Shown: positions 35,933-44,570 of the stretch, in pieces
Layout of the letters: every line of letters starts with the position of its first letter
Position numbering within the stretch: position 1 is the first letter of the stretch
Origin: Io17-Chloro-G2 sp965226915
GTDB lineage: Bacteria > Chloroflexota > Dehalococcoidia > Lucifugimonadales > UBA3495
Length of the DNA: 64,000 bases
Reading direction: 5' to 3'
Assembly: GCA_965226915.1 (NCBI GenBank)
Contig: CBDDEJ010000006.1
Span: 62,001 to 126,000 of the forward strand
Notes under the pieces: generated by a model
Database searches by the model: none
What the model was told of the DNA's origin: nothing
Seen by the model: the letters and a program-made list of their open reading frames with translations, nothing else
Position numbers and translations under genes: made by a program

Positions 35933-36883
35933 ATGGTTCAAACAGAGAAAAAGAATACATTCGTAGCGGGTCCCATAACGTTCACTGCCAGGCATGAACT
36001 GTGGGACGGCAACATCCAAGACCACGCTGACCAAGGCGTGGCGATCACAATCGCTGGTGATGTCGACGGCAAGGACACAATCTTGCTTCGGTTCAATTGC
36101 TTCGACATTGAAAGAAGCTATATCTATGGTCCAGAGAACCCCGATCTGAAGGGAGACGGACCCATGATGCTTGGCGGCAGGGCGAACTCGCCGACCGGCG
36201 CCGGAAAACTATTCAGGATGGACCCCATAGCCGATGGTAATCCGATCGGTTGGACCATCAGGACCCTGGAGAAAAAGCTTCCGGCTATGCTGGAACGAGC
36301 CGGATATCCAGAGATCGCTTCTAAAGTGGACATCGAAGAAGTCGTCCTTCTGCTTCCGGAACTTGAGTCATGCGCCAGGGACCTTTTCGCCTCCAAGCGG
36401 AATACTGTCAAACATAACCGGGGCACAGACGTCTTCGAAGCAGGTAATATCAAATTCGGGCTGGAGATGCGTCGCCTTCCGGTGGGAGACGGTGGCCTGG
36501 CGATTCACGTATTGGCCGACTTGGCTGGCGCCACGGAAAAGTCGTATGTCGAAGAGACCGAGATCATGGCGTTCGATTGCTTCTGGGATGGCCCTCATTA
36601 CCACTATGGCCCCAGAAACAAGAACCATCGAATCTATTGGGACAGGACGTTGGTGGATGATCCTCTAGCTTGGGTCATGGATCAGTTTGACGGCAGAAAG
36701 CTGGGACCGATGATCGAGCGCGCCGGTTACCCCGGTGTAGCCGCCGATCTGGATCTGGATAAAATCAATTCGATTCTCCCCAAGGTCAAAGATAAAGCCC
36801 AGGAAATGATGGCGCTTGGAGAGTCATTGACGGGTCACCCAGGGCTGCCCGCGGAGGTCACTCCTAACCTAGTCACCAACTAA
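35933..36883 (+). CDS. two-repeat protein of unknown function
   Basis: A 316-residue soluble protein with an internal duplication of ~140 residues. Repeat one has FNCFDIERSYIYGPEN and IGWTIRTLEKKLPAMLERAGYP; repeat two has FDCFWDGPHYHYGPRN and LAWVMDQFDGRKLGPMIERAGYP. Each unit joins a beta-rich half with a Phe-x-Cys-Phe...TyrGlyPro motif to an alpha-helical half ending in a Glu/Asp-rich helix. I do not recognise the family with confidence. No signal peptide. ATG 35933 lies in a weak ribosome-site context (GACGAGGTCTTCTACAA). A strong terminator follows. Confidence 0.75.
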   Translation: MVQTEKKNTFVAGPITFTARHELWDGNIQDHADQGVAITIAGDVDGKDTILLRFNCFDIERSYIYGPENPDLKGDGPMMLGGRANSPTGAGKLFRMDPIADGNPIGWTIRTLEKKLPAMLERAGYPEIASKVDIEEVVLLLPELESCARDLFASKRNTVKHNRGTDVFEAGNIKFGLEMRRLPVGDGGLAIHVLADLAGATEKSYVEETEIMAFDCFWDGPHYHYGPRNKNHRIYWDRTLVDDPLAWVMDQFDGRKLGPMIERAGYPGVAADLDLDKINSILPKVKDKAQEMMALGESLTGHPGLPAEVTPNLVTN

Positions 36884-36916
36884 TGGAACGATTCAGGCCC
36901 CTGGCCTGAGTGAAAT

Positions 36917-36953
36917 AAAACAGCCCGGCCTGATATTGGCCGGGCTGTTTTAT
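36917..36953. terminator. rho-independent terminator
   Basis: AAAACAGCCCGGCC-TGATATT-GGCCGGGCTGTTTT: a perfect 14-bp GC-rich stem flanked by A and T runs, so it can stop transcripts from both sides. It lies 34 bp after the stop of the unknown two-repeat gene and upstream of the reductase gene's 3' end. Confidence 0.95.
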
Positions 36954-37017
36954 TTATCCACTCCGAATGGTGTTATCGCTGATTCAGCTGTAGGAGAAGC
37001 AAAGGCTTGCATCGCAA

Positions 37018-37875
37018 TCAGCGAACACCGGAGAGAAACTCCTTGGCGGCGTTGTAGTTGCGGGCGCCGCCCCTGCGGATGGGCGGCACCAGGTAGACGT
37101 TGTGCAGGCCGGCTTCTCGGAAACTCTGATAATGTTCCAGGGCGATCTCCACTCCGCTCTTGCCACCGGCCAGGGCTTCCCGCACCGGGTCTGGCACGTT
37201 GCTGAATATCACCCCATCCTGCTCCAAAACTTGAAGCCCGTAAAACACCGGCAGATTCAGAGATTCGCCGAATCTTGTCTCATATGTCTGCTCGAACGCA
37301 GCGGCTTGATGTACGTCAAAAATTGGTTGGGTAATCAAGAAGTGGGCGCCTGCACGGGCCTTGCGATGAGCCAGCGCCGCTTCATTATCCAATCCCCGGT
37401 CCAGGTCCACCGTTGCGCCGATGCAGAAGCCGGTGGGTGACCGCAAGTTTGACTCCCGGAAATCCAATCCCTGGTTTAACGCCGCGATCTCGGCTATCAG
37501 CCGGGTGGGCGTCACATCTCCCGCCTCTTTGGTTCTGCCCAGATCGCGTTGGGAGAATGGGTCTCCCTGGACCACGATGACGTTCTCCAATCCAAACAAC
37601 TGCCCGCCCAGCAACAAGGACTCAAGCGCCAGTTTGTTCATGTCCCGGGTGGCCAGGGTGAAAGAGGATTCTTTGCCCAGTTTGTTTTTGATCGCCGCGG
37701 CCAGCATCACCGAATTGGCCCGCACCGCCCGGCCAGGGTTGTAAGCCACCGCTATGAGATCAGCTTCGATACCCGCCTGATCCACTTGTCTTGGATCACC
37801 GGACCGGGCCGGCGAGAAGTCGCAAATGAAGCAAGGCCGGCCGGTGGCCTCGTATGACATATCGGTAATCTTCAT
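37018..37875 (-). CDS. methylenetetrahydrofolate reductase family protein
   Basis: A 285-residue MetF-like TIM-barrel flavoprotein. FICDFSPARSGDPRQVDQAG with an N-terminal Asp/Pro block, VIVVQGDPFSQRD, FCIGATVDLDRGLDNE and GAHFLITQPIFD match the MTHFR family. It would reduce 5,10-methylene-tetrahydrofolate to the 5-methyl form for methionine, or act in one-carbon breakdown. ATG 37875 is chosen over the upstream TTG. The N-terminal beginning differs from E. coli MetF, so specificity for the folate is likely but not shown. Confidence 0.85.
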   Translation of the reverse strand: MKITDMSYEATGRPCFICDFSPARSGDPRQVDQAGIEADLIAVAYNPGRAVRANSVMLAAAIKNKLGKESSFTLATRDMNKLALESLLLGGQLFGLENVIVVQGDPFSQRDLGRTKEAGDVTPTRLIAEIAALNQGLDFRESNLRSPTGFCIGATVDLDRGLDNEAALAHRKARAGAHFLITQPIFDVHQAAAFEQTYETRFGESLNLPVFYGLQVLEQDGVIFSNVPDPVREALAGGKSGVEIALEHYQSFREAGLHNVYLVPPIRRGGARNYNAAKEFLSGVR

Positions 37876-37995
37876 GTGCAAAAATCTCTCACGATCAAGT
37901 CATCCATGACCAGTTCCGGCGTTTTGTTCCAGCGGTGTTCTTCAAATCAGATGCCCAGCCATAACGCCGCGTCATCAAATTTGGTCAAACCCAGG

Positions 37996-38748
37996 CTACA
38001 TCAGTCCGAGTTTGGCCAAATATCCCCGGTAAAGCTCCACGGATTTATTCTCCGCCAAACCCATGAAAAACCTCAGGCCTTTCACATATTGGACAATGTC
38101 TTTGGGCAACATTAGCAGGCGGTCCCTGGGCTCCGACACGTGATACAGCGAATCCACGCCGTCCTCTAAGCCTACGTAGAGAGTGTCTTCGATAACCGCC
38201 GCATCCTTGGGGTCGATGTCTCGCCGGGCCATCCAGCGGGTCAACACCAATGGCAGGCCGGTCCAATCGTGCCACTCCTGTCCCATGTCGTACCGGTAGG
38301 GAAAGCCCCGCATACCGCGCCGGCGCCGTAATGCCTGGTCTCCGGTGACCAGCACCGCCTCATGGGAGTCTTCAACCGCGACGAACGCCCCCGCCTCCAC
38401 CTGGTATTTCAATCCCATGAGAATCTTCACCATCGATTGGGCGGTAGAATCCTCTTTGACGCCGGCTATCTGGGCGCCCGAAAGTTCTTCGATGGGCGCC
38501 TTGCTGAACAGCAGGTTGCTTTCTGAGCCCCTAAGTGCGGCAACACAAAAGCCGGCTATGGGTTGAAAGCGGTCTTGCCCCCGGATGCTGTCCAACAGTG
38601 AGACCGGCCCGGCGTCGATATCTCCCCTGCCGATCGCGGGACCGACTTCCGTCGGCGGCAAGTCGTGGAGCTCTATGCCCCGGCGCTCCATATCCACGAA
38701 AAAAGGTTCAAAGTTCAGTTCTTGGATTCTAGCCACTCTAATGGTCAT
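37996..38748 (-). CDS. MqnA/MqnD-like substrate-binding-fold protein
   Basis: A 250-residue protein with the periplasmic-binding-protein type II fold seen in MqnA/MqnD. IRVARIQELNFEPFFVDMERRGIELH, PTEVGPAIGRGDIDAGPVSL, GVKEDSTAQSMVKILMGLKY are the matching stretches. MqnA is chorismate dehydratase of the futalosine menaquinone route, but no other mqn gene is here, and the reductase neighbour does not support it. No signal peptide, so cytosolic. Function uncertain. Confidence 0.65.
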   Translation of the reverse strand: MTIRVARIQELNFEPFFVDMERRGIELHDLPPTEVGPAIGRGDIDAGPVSLLDSIRGQDRFQPIAGFCVAALRGSESNLLFSKAPIEELSGAQIAGVKEDSTAQSMVKILMGLKYQVEAGAFVAVEDSHEAVLVTGDQALRRRRGMRGFPYRYDMGQEWHDWTGLPLVLTRWMARRDIDPKDAAVIEDTLYVGLEDGVDSLYHVSEPRDRLLMLPKDIVQYVKGLRFFMGLAENKSVELYRGYLAKLGLM

Positions 38749-39101
38749 GCGAAGCCGATTTATTCCCCCTCTGCGGATCCAGTCTCTGACCCCTCTGCGT
38801 CAACCTTCGAGTAGGTCAAACGCCAGGCTTAACCACTTTAGGTAGATTGAAATTCATAGTCAAGACGCGGCGAAGACCGGACCTTCGATGGTCTCAGGGG
38901 GCCCGCTTCGCCTGACCGGCAATTCATTTAAGACATCCTCTGGCTCCCTTGCTTACGTAAGGAAATGGGGCAGGGCTTGGGGCAACCTGTATATTTCGCG
39001 CAAAACACGCCGCAGCCATGGCTTCGACTTTAACGTATCCATTAGTTAGACTGAATTACTGGGAATTCTCTGGAGTCTGAACGGGCTTGAAGGGGAGCGG
39101 T
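38749..39101. other. intergenic region, no gene seen
   Basis: Between divergent genes. It ends with GGGGAGCGG, the ribosome binding site of the peptidase gene. No coding frame, repeat or RNA fold stands out. Promoters for both directions are expected here, but none can be named with confidence. Confidence 0.4.
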
Positions 39102-40565
39102 TTGAAACATCAACTCGTCATTCTATTCATCGGGCTGTTGGCTCTATCCCTGGCCTCGATGCCGGGACAGGTTGCCGCGGACGATGGCGACATCGAGGTT
39201 TTGGAGCAGAAGGCAGAGAGCCAGTTCCCCGAAGGGATACAATTCACCGTGAAAGCGCGCAGTTCCCATGAAATCGATGATATACGAGTATTTTTCAAAA
39301 AATTGGGGAATACCCGCCTGTCGGCCTACCGGCCGGTGGAATTTGAACCAGGCTTAGAAGTCACCGGCGTTTCCTTGCTTAGCAGCGGCGGGCTGGGGTC
39401 CTATTTCCCTCCTGGCACCAAAATAGAGTATTCCTTTGAGATCCGTGACAAATCCGGCGCGGTTCACCGCACCGAAAACCAGGAATTCGTCTACTTGGAT
39501 AACCGATTTGAATGGCTAACCGTCACATCGGGCTTGATCACCGTTTATTACTACAGTGAATATGTGGAAAACAGGGCGGAGATTGTGCTGGAGGCCGCTT
39601 CCGAGGCATTGGAACGGATGCTGCCCGTTTTGGGAATAGCCCCCGAAGAACCACTGCGGATCGTGACCTACAACAACTACACGCACATGTCAGAGGCGCT
39701 GCCTTTCCGGTCTCAAGCCACCACTGATAAGTTGATCACCGAGGGTATGGCGTTTAGCGAAGAGCGGGTTCTGCTGGTCCTCGGTTCTAACGCCACGGTG
39801 AAGGGGACGGTCTCCCACGAATTCACGCACCTGCTGGTGGGCGAAGCATCTGGCCGGGCCAACAGGGAGGTGCCATCTTGGTTGAACGAGGGGCTCGCGG
39901 AATATGGAAACGTGGACCCAACCGACGGCTACGAAGCCGCGTTGCGATACGGGATTTTCTCTCAGCGTATCAAACCCCTTTGGTACCTAACGTCCTTCGG
40001 CGGCACCCCAGAAGACATCATCATCGCCTACGGCCATGCCCGTTCCGTCGTGTTCCACATGATCGACACCTACGGCGAAGAAAAGATGGCGGAATTGTTT
40101 CGGGTTTTGCAGCAAACCCGGGATCTCGACGAAGTGCTGATGCAGGTCTACGGGTTCGACCAATATGGCTTGGACACCGAATGGCGGGGAATTCAGGGCA
40201 TGGAGGCGCTTCCACCTCCGTCCAGCTTGGAGGACTCTCTGGCGGCCAGGCAAACCGCCACTCCGGAACCCACGGAGACTTCCGTGCCGACTTCCGTGCC
40301 AACCCCTCCGCCAACAAACACCGTTCCGCCGCCCACCGCAGCCGAGGCACAGCCTTCCCCAGAACCGACAAGCGGTCCAACTCCGGCGGCCTCTCTTAAA
40401 GATACCGCAGCGCCGGCGCAGCCTGGGAGTTGTGGCTTGTCGACCGCGGGTGGCGTCAGCCCGGATCTGGCGATGCTGGCCTTGCTGGCGGGTCCGTTGG
40501 CGTTGATGGTGGCGCGTCCATGGGGCTGGCGCCGGAATAAAATGCCTAGCGGGTCCGAGGATTAA
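39102..40565 (+). CDS. surface-anchored zinc metallopeptidase, peptidase MA-like
   Basis: A 487-residue exported protein. TTG 39102, four bases after GGGGAG, gives an N-terminal signal sequence (LVILFIGLLALSLASMPGQVAA). A beta-sandwich-like region follows, then the gluzincin motif HEFTHLLV near residue ~245 with the third ligand in NEGLAEYG: HExxH...Glu complete. A Thr/Pro-rich linker of ~60 residues (TPEPTETSVPTS, PPPTNTVPPP) leads to a single C-terminal membrane segment and basic tail. It is probably an extracytoplasmic peptidase tethered to the membrane. Its stop overlaps the 3' end of the ABC permease gene by 20 bp (convergent). Confidence 0.88.
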   Translation: MKHQLVILFIGLLALSLASMPGQVAADDGDIEVLEQKAESQFPEGIQFTVKARSSHEIDDIRVFFKKLGNTRLSAYRPVEFEPGLEVTGVSLLSSGGLGSYFPPGTKIEYSFEIRDKSGAVHRTENQEFVYLDNRFEWLTVTSGLITVYYYSEYVENRAEIVLEAASEALERMLPVLGIAPEEPLRIVTYNNYTHMSEALPFRSQATTDKLITEGMAFSEERVLLVLGSNATVKGTVSHEFTHLLVGEASGRANREVPSWLNEGLAEYGNVDPTDGYEAALRYGIFSQRIKPLWYLTSFGGTPEDIIIAYGHARSVVFHMIDTYGEEKMAELFRVLQQTRDLDEVLMQVYGFDQYGLDTEWRGIQGMEALPPPSSLEDSLAARQTATPEPTETSVPTSVPTPPPTNTVPPPTAAEAQPSPEPTSGPTPAASLKDTAAPAQPGSCGLSTAGGVSPDLAMLALLAGPLALMVARPWGWRRNKMPSGSED

Positions 40566-41541
40566 AGGCGTCGTTCACCGCATCGCCCAGCAAGTTGAAG
40601 GTAAATAGCAAAACCGCCAAAGTCCCCACCGGGAACAGGAGCAAATGAGGGTCTGTACGCAACACGGAGATGCTTCCGTTCTGGAAGATCATCACACCCA
40701 GACTTGGTGTGGGCGGCTGGATGCCGATGCCCAACCAGCTCAGGAATATCTCAGATCCTGCAAAAGTCGCCAAACCCGCGGAAAGCACGACGATCACCGG
40801 GCCAATCACGTTCGGCAAAACGTGGGCGAATAGGATACGTGGAGTGCTGCCTCCCATGGCCCGGGCGGCCTCGACGTATTGAAACTCTCTAGCCTGAAGG
40901 ACCTGGCCTCGCACCAACCGGGCCATGCCAAACCAGGAAAAGATCGCCAACGCCACGGAAATCACCGCATAGTCAACGATGCCTAGTGCAACCATGTCAA
41001 AGCCGATGGTGTCTTCCAGTCCTCGGGCCCACTCGACGATTCGGGGTTTTACCGTGGCCACGATGATAAGCACCAGCAAAATATCAGGGAACGCCGAGGT
41101 CACCTCCCCGGTGCGCATAATTACCGAATCTATCATTTTGCCGAAATAACCTGCCATTAAGCCCAAAGATATTCCAAGGAACAGGCTGCCCCCCAGCATA
41201 GCGGTTATCGTTACTATCACAGTCGTGCGAAGCCCGTAAATGATCCTGGTTAGCACGTCCCTACCCAGACGGTCGGTGCCAAATGGATGGGTCAGGCTTG
41301 GTCTTTGCTTTACTTGTGTTAGATCTTGATCGGTGTAGCTGTAAGGAGCAACCAAAGGCGCGAAGATTCCCGAACCGTACATTACGACGATGACCGTCAT
41401 GCACGCGACGGCCACTTTCTTACGCATCAGCCTGGCGATCGAAAGACCGAAGTAGCTTTTTGACCGGCGGTCTGGAAGCGTGAAGGTTTCCCTCGCCTCA
41501 TCCAGCAACGTAATCACCTCCCAGCCGGATCCGCGGATCAA
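40546..41541 (-). CDS. oligopeptide-type ABC transporter permease (OppC-like)
   Basis: An integral membrane permease of up to 331 residues (start uncertain: candidates at 41541, 41517 and 41508). HPFGTDRLGRDVLTRIIYGLRTT is the DppC/OppC signature, and EAARAMGGSTPRILFAHVLPN is the EAA loop that meets the ATPase; GIGIQPPTPSLGVMI follows. It overlaps the 3' end of the OppB gene by ~44 bp if the first start is used. No ATPase gene lies in the window, so ATPases must be encoded elsewhere. Confidence 0.93.
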   Translation of the reverse strand: MIRGSGWEVITLLDEARETFTLPDRRSKSYFGLSIARLMRKKVAVACMTVIVVMYGSGIFAPLVAPYSYTDQDLTQVKQRPSLTHPFGTDRLGRDVLTRIIYGLRTTVIVTITAMLGGSLFLGISLGLMAGYFGKMIDSVIMRTGEVTSAFPDILLVLIIVATVKPRIVEWARGLEDTIGFDMVALGIVDYAVISVALAIFSWFGMARLVRGQVLQAREFQYVEAARAMGGSTPRILFAHVLPNVIGPVIVVLSAGLATFAGSEIFLSWLGIGIQPPTPSLGVMIFQNGSISVLRTDPHLLLFPVGTLAVLLFTFNLLGDAVNDAFNPRTR

Positions 41542-42442
41542 GGAAAGGATATGTCAGGTCGATCAGCAAGTTGGCTAACACGAAAAATGTGGTGCCCAAC
41601 AGGGTCAGAGCCATTATCACCGGGTAATCCCGGGAAAATAGGGAGTCAATGGCCAAAGATCCGACTCCCGCAATCCCAAAGAAAGTCTCAACGATCACCG
41701 CGCCGCTGGCCAATCCCGCTAACGAGAAGCCAAGTGTGGTTATCACAGGAATCAGCGCGTTGCGTAAAATGTGCCTTCGCCTCACCGTCATCTCGGAGAG
41801 CCCCTTAGCCCTGGCGGTTCGAACGTAATCTTGATTAACCACATCCAGGGTGCTGGCCCGTGTAAGACGGGCGAGAATTGCCACCCCCGGGATTCCCATC
41901 ACCAATGCAGGCATGATTATCGTGGTGTCGAAAAATCCGTCCAAACCGTGGGTGGGCAGGATTTGGAGCTTTAATGCGAAAACGATCAGCATCACCGGCG
42001 CCGTTAAAAAAACCGGCATGGATTGGCCCACCAACGTTACGACCACAGTGGCCGTATCCCACCAGGTGCCTTGCTTCAGCGCGGCAAAAACACCAGCCGG
42101 TATACCCAGGCTGATCGATATCATTAGGGCTGCCGAGGCCAATTTGGCGGATACCACCATCCTTTTCCCTAACAACTCCCCTACCGGCTGCCTGAATTTA
42201 AAACTCTCTCCGAAATCGAGATGGGACATGTCGTTGAGGTACCGTCCGTATTGGACCATGATGTTGTCATCCAGGCCCTTTTGTTCTCGAATTCGCTGCA
42301 CCACTTCGGGGTTGGAATACTGGCCCATCAGTATCTCCACGGGATCGCCAGGTCCGAATCTGCCCAGGGCAAAGGTTATAAAGGTCACAATCAACAGGAG
42401 GATTGGTGTCCAAATCAACCTTCGCGCTATATATGTCCCCAC
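41498..42442 (-). CDS. oligopeptide-type ABC transporter permease (OppB-like)
   Basis: A 314-residue permease with ~6 membrane segments. LIVTFITFALGRFGPGDPVEILMG is the usual N-terminal part; RTARAKGLSEMTVRRRHILRNALIPVIT is the EAA-type cytosolic loop; GSLAIDSLFSRDYPVIM closes the family pattern. Pairs with the OppC-like gene downstream and the binding protein gene upstream. Substrate: peptides, nickel or sugars are all imported by such permeases. Confidence 0.94.
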   Translation of the reverse strand: MGTYIARRLIWTPILLLIVTFITFALGRFGPGDPVEILMGQYSNPEVVQRIREQKGLDDNIMVQYGRYLNDMSHLDFGESFKFRQPVGELLGKRMVVSAKLASAALMISISLGIPAGVFAALKQGTWWDTATVVVTLVGQSMPVFLTAPVMLIVFALKLQILPTHGLDGFFDTTIIMPALVMGIPGVAILARLTRASTLDVVNQDYVRTARAKGLSEMTVRRRHILRNALIPVITTLGFSLAGLASGAVIVETFFGIAGVGSLAIDSLFSRDYPVIMALTLLGTTFFVLANLLIDLTYPFLDPRIRLGGDYVAG

Positions 42443-42456
42443 GTTAGCCTCTCAAC

Positions 42457-44016
42457 CTATTCGTTGCTAAGATAAACGTACCGGAGCCTCGGTATCACCA
42501 ATGGGGTCTGATAATAATCGCGAACGTTTGGTTTGACCAGTAGATACCTTTCCCCGCTGTACCAAAGCGGCGCCCAGGGCGCGTCGTCCAAAATCAACCG
42601 CTCTGCCTGATTGTATAGCTCGAATCGCCGGGCCTCATCAATCTCGGTGCGGGCTTCCATTAGAAGCGCGTCAACCTGGGGGGAATCATAGTTGGTGTGG
42701 TTATTGCTGCTTTCACTGTGAAATAAGATGTCCAAAAAGTTTTCCGGGTCCGGGTAATCGGCGATCCAACCGATCTCGAACATCTGGAAACGCCGCTTGT
42801 GCAGATCACTAAGAAAGGTGGCGAACTCGGTGCGTTGGAAATTCACCGTCAACCCTAGATTTTTCTCCCACATTTGCATCACCACTTCCATGTCCAGGCT
42901 CACCGACGCGCCAAAGCTGCCGGAACTTGTCATGATGATTGGTGGTATGTTTTCTAGATCGTCCCCGTACTTGGACTCGGCCAGCAACTGCCTAGCCCTT
43001 TCGGGATCGAATTCGTAGCCCGTCAGTCCAGGATTATGGCCTGGAAAACCGGGTGGCAGAATCCCCTTGGCATCGAATTCGTAGCCCGTCAGTCCAGGAT
43101 TATGGCCTGGAAAACCGGGTGGCAGAATCCCCTTGGCGGGGACCACCTGGTCGCCCAAGACGATGGTGGCTATCTCTTGCCTGTCGATGGCCAGGTTCAA
43201 GGCTTGGCGGACCTTGAGGTCGTCAAGGGGCGGCTCGTTCACATTCATTCCGATGTATTGAATGCTGAACGACGGAGGAGCTCGCACCAGTTCGGCGGAT
43301 AGAGGATTGTTGCGGTCCCGCAACCTATCCACATCTTGCAGTCCCACCCCCACGACGTGGATCTCATCGTTTTCGTACATCAGCATCCCGGTGCCGCCAC
43401 TGAGGATCATTTCCACTTTCTCCAGCTTGGCGGCGCCCAGGTGGTAATCTTCGTTGCGCGCCAGCACTAGCGTCACTCCCAGATCATACCGTTCCAGTTT
43501 GAATGGACCGGTGCCGTTTGGTTGCCGGAACCAGTTCCTCGGAGCACCCTCCACGTTATGCCGGTCCAGGACAAACCCGGTCGGGTAGGTGAGCTTGGCT
43601 AGGAAATATGACTTGGGAGCGTCGATGGTGATTTCCAATGTGTGGTCGTCAATAACCTTCAGGCCGGAGATCGACTGGGCGTCGCCGTTGATCATCTCCT
43701 TGGCGCCGACGATGTCCCCCAAGTATTGGTCCACTACCGGCGACTCGGTCAATGGACTGCTGGCGCGTTCCATCGACCAGCGAACATCCTCGGCGGTGAC
43801 CGGCCGCCCATCATGAAAGACAGCGTCTTTTCGGAGATGAAAAGTGTACACAGTACGGTCGAGGCTAATGTCCCAGCTTTCCGCCAGATCCGGTACGATC
43901 TCCAACTCCTCATTTATGGTCACAAGCCCGCCGAATAGCTCCACGATGATCTGGGCGGACGTGGCGTCGGTGGCGATATGAGGATCCAGGGTGGGGGGGT
44001 CGACAAACAGCCTCAC
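42457..44016 (-). CDS. ABC transporter substrate-binding protein family 5, N-terminus missing
   Basis: A solute-binding protein of the DppA/OppA family. FVDPPTLDPHIATDATSAQIIVELFGGLVTI and LAESWDISLDRTVYTFHLRKDAVFHDG are the hallmark blocks. The frame continues upstream without any ATG, GTG or TTG to an in-frame TGA near 44160, and no signal peptide is present, although the linker (SAGQSPTDAGSTAQAEAS) is what usually follows a lipoprotein Cys. A 66-bp exact tandem duplication at 43006-43137 doubles AKGILPPGFPGHNPGLTG plus four residues. The protein as read cannot be exported. Confidence 0.85.
   Translation of the reverse strand: MRLFVDPPTLDPHIATDATSAQIIVELFGGLVTINEELEIVPDLAESWDISLDRTVYTFHLRKDAVFHDGRPVTAEDVRWSMERASSPLTESPVVDQYLGDIVGAKEMINGDAQSISGLKVIDDHTLEITIDAPKSYFLAKLTYPTGFVLDRHNVEGAPRNWFRQPNGTGPFKLERYDLGVTLVLARNEDYHLGAAKLEKVEMILSGGTGMLMYENDEIHVVGVGLQDVDRLRDRNNPLSAELVRAPPSFSIQYIGMNVNEPPLDDLKVRQALNLAIDRQEIATIVLGDQVVPAKGILPPGFPGHNPGLTGYEFDAKGILPPGFPGHNPGLTGYEFDPERARQLLAESKYGDDLENIPPIIMTSSGSFGASVSLDMEVVMQMWEKNLGLTVNFQRTEFATFLSDLHKRRFQMFEIGWIADYPDPENFLDILFHSESSNNHTNYDSPQVDALLMEARTEIDEARRFELYNQAERLILDDAPWAPLWYSGERYLLVKPNVRDYYQTPLVIPRLRYVYLSNE
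43006..43137. repeat. 66-bp tandem duplication inside the binding-protein gene
   Basis: Two adjacent identical 66-bp units (43006-43071 and 43072-43137) add 22 residues in frame. Tandem duplication could come from slippage, recombination or assembly of a misread segment. Confidence 0.9.
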
Positions 44017-44337
44017 CAGCTTTCCCCCGCCGGAAATCTGACCGGAGTCCTCCGCCGGGATCGGTGAAGCCTCCGCTTGTGCGGTTGAGCCGGCATCGGT
44101 GGGAGATTGGCCAGCCGATTCAAGCCCGGAGCCAACGGGATGTCCATCAAATTCTCAGGATAGCTAGGCACCTATTCTAACCCACGGGTCTAACTCAGAA
44201 AGCGGGCATTTTGAACCGGCAAGCGCCATAAAGCCCATGTCTCAGCATATGCTGAATTGTTCTTGTGGCCAAGCCGCCTTTTTGCTAACATATTCGAGCG
44301 CTCAACAAAGGCTGCCTGACCTGCGTTGCAGGGGCGT
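44017..44337. other. intergenic region upstream of the binding protein and tRNAs
   Basis: The first ~140 bp continue the binding-protein frame without a start codon. The rest, up to the tRNA-His gene, holds no frame I can support. A promoter for the tRNA pair would be expected at about 44280-44330; TTGCTAACATATTC at 44281 is a weak -10-like context only. Confidence 0.4.
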
Positions 44338-44413
44338 GGCGAGCATAGCCAAGTGGTCTAAGGCGCCTGTCTGTGGCACAGGAGATCACGGGTTCGAATC
44401 CCGTTGCTCGCCC
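44338..44413 (+). tRNA. tRNA-His (GTG)
   Basis: A cloverleaf with acceptor GGCGAGC/GCTCGCC, anticodon stem CCTGT/ACAGG, loop CTGTGGC (anticodon GTG) and T-loop GGTTCGAATCC. Discriminator C73 is what histidine tRNAs require. 76 nt. Confidence 0.95.
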
Positions 44414-44427
44414 CAATTCCAACAAAT

Positions 44428-44503
44428 GCGCCTGTAGCTCAACGGATAGAGTACTGGGCTTCGGACCCAGGGGTTGTGGGTTCGAATCCCGCCGGGCGCG
44501 CCA
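44428..44503 (+). tRNA. tRNA-Arg (TCG)
   Basis: Acceptor GCGCCTG/CGGGCGC, anticodon stem CTGGG/CCCAG with loop CTTCGGA, anticodon TCG; T-loop GGTTCGAATCC; encoded CCA at 44501-44503. It starts 14 bp after tRNA-His. Its 3' half is repeated at 48582-48654. Confidence 0.95.
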
Positions 44504-44528
44504 TCTCTAGGCACGATAAGGCCCCCTC
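44456..44528 (+). repeat. attachment site, left (in tRNA-Arg 3' half)
   Basis: The 3' half of tRNA-Arg, plus 25 bases beyond CCA (CTCTAGGCACGA...GGCCCC), matches 48582-48655 at all but a few positions. Such a direct repeat at the 3' end of a tRNA next to a tyrosine recombinase gene marks an integrative element. The tRNA is intact on this side. Confidence 0.85.
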
Positions 44529-44552
44529 AATGGGTCGAGGGGGGCTCTTTTG
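44521..44552 (+). terminator. rho-independent terminator after tRNA-Arg
   Basis: GCCCCCTC / GAGGGGGGC forms a stem followed by TCTTTT, 18 bp after the tRNA CCA. It would end the tRNA-His-tRNA-Arg transcript. Confidence 0.85.
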
Positions 44553-44570
44553 GCATTTGTTAACCAAATG

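Noticed and set aside
43006..43137. CRISPR array
   Set aside because: Two contiguous units with no spacers; a simple tandem duplication in a gene. No CRISPR array or cas gene is seen anywhere.
44140..44170. In-frame TGA upstream of the binding-protein gene as a Sec codon
   Set aside because: The surrounding residues are a linker, not a Cys position, and a start codon or signal peptide is missing on the other side; truncation is simpler.
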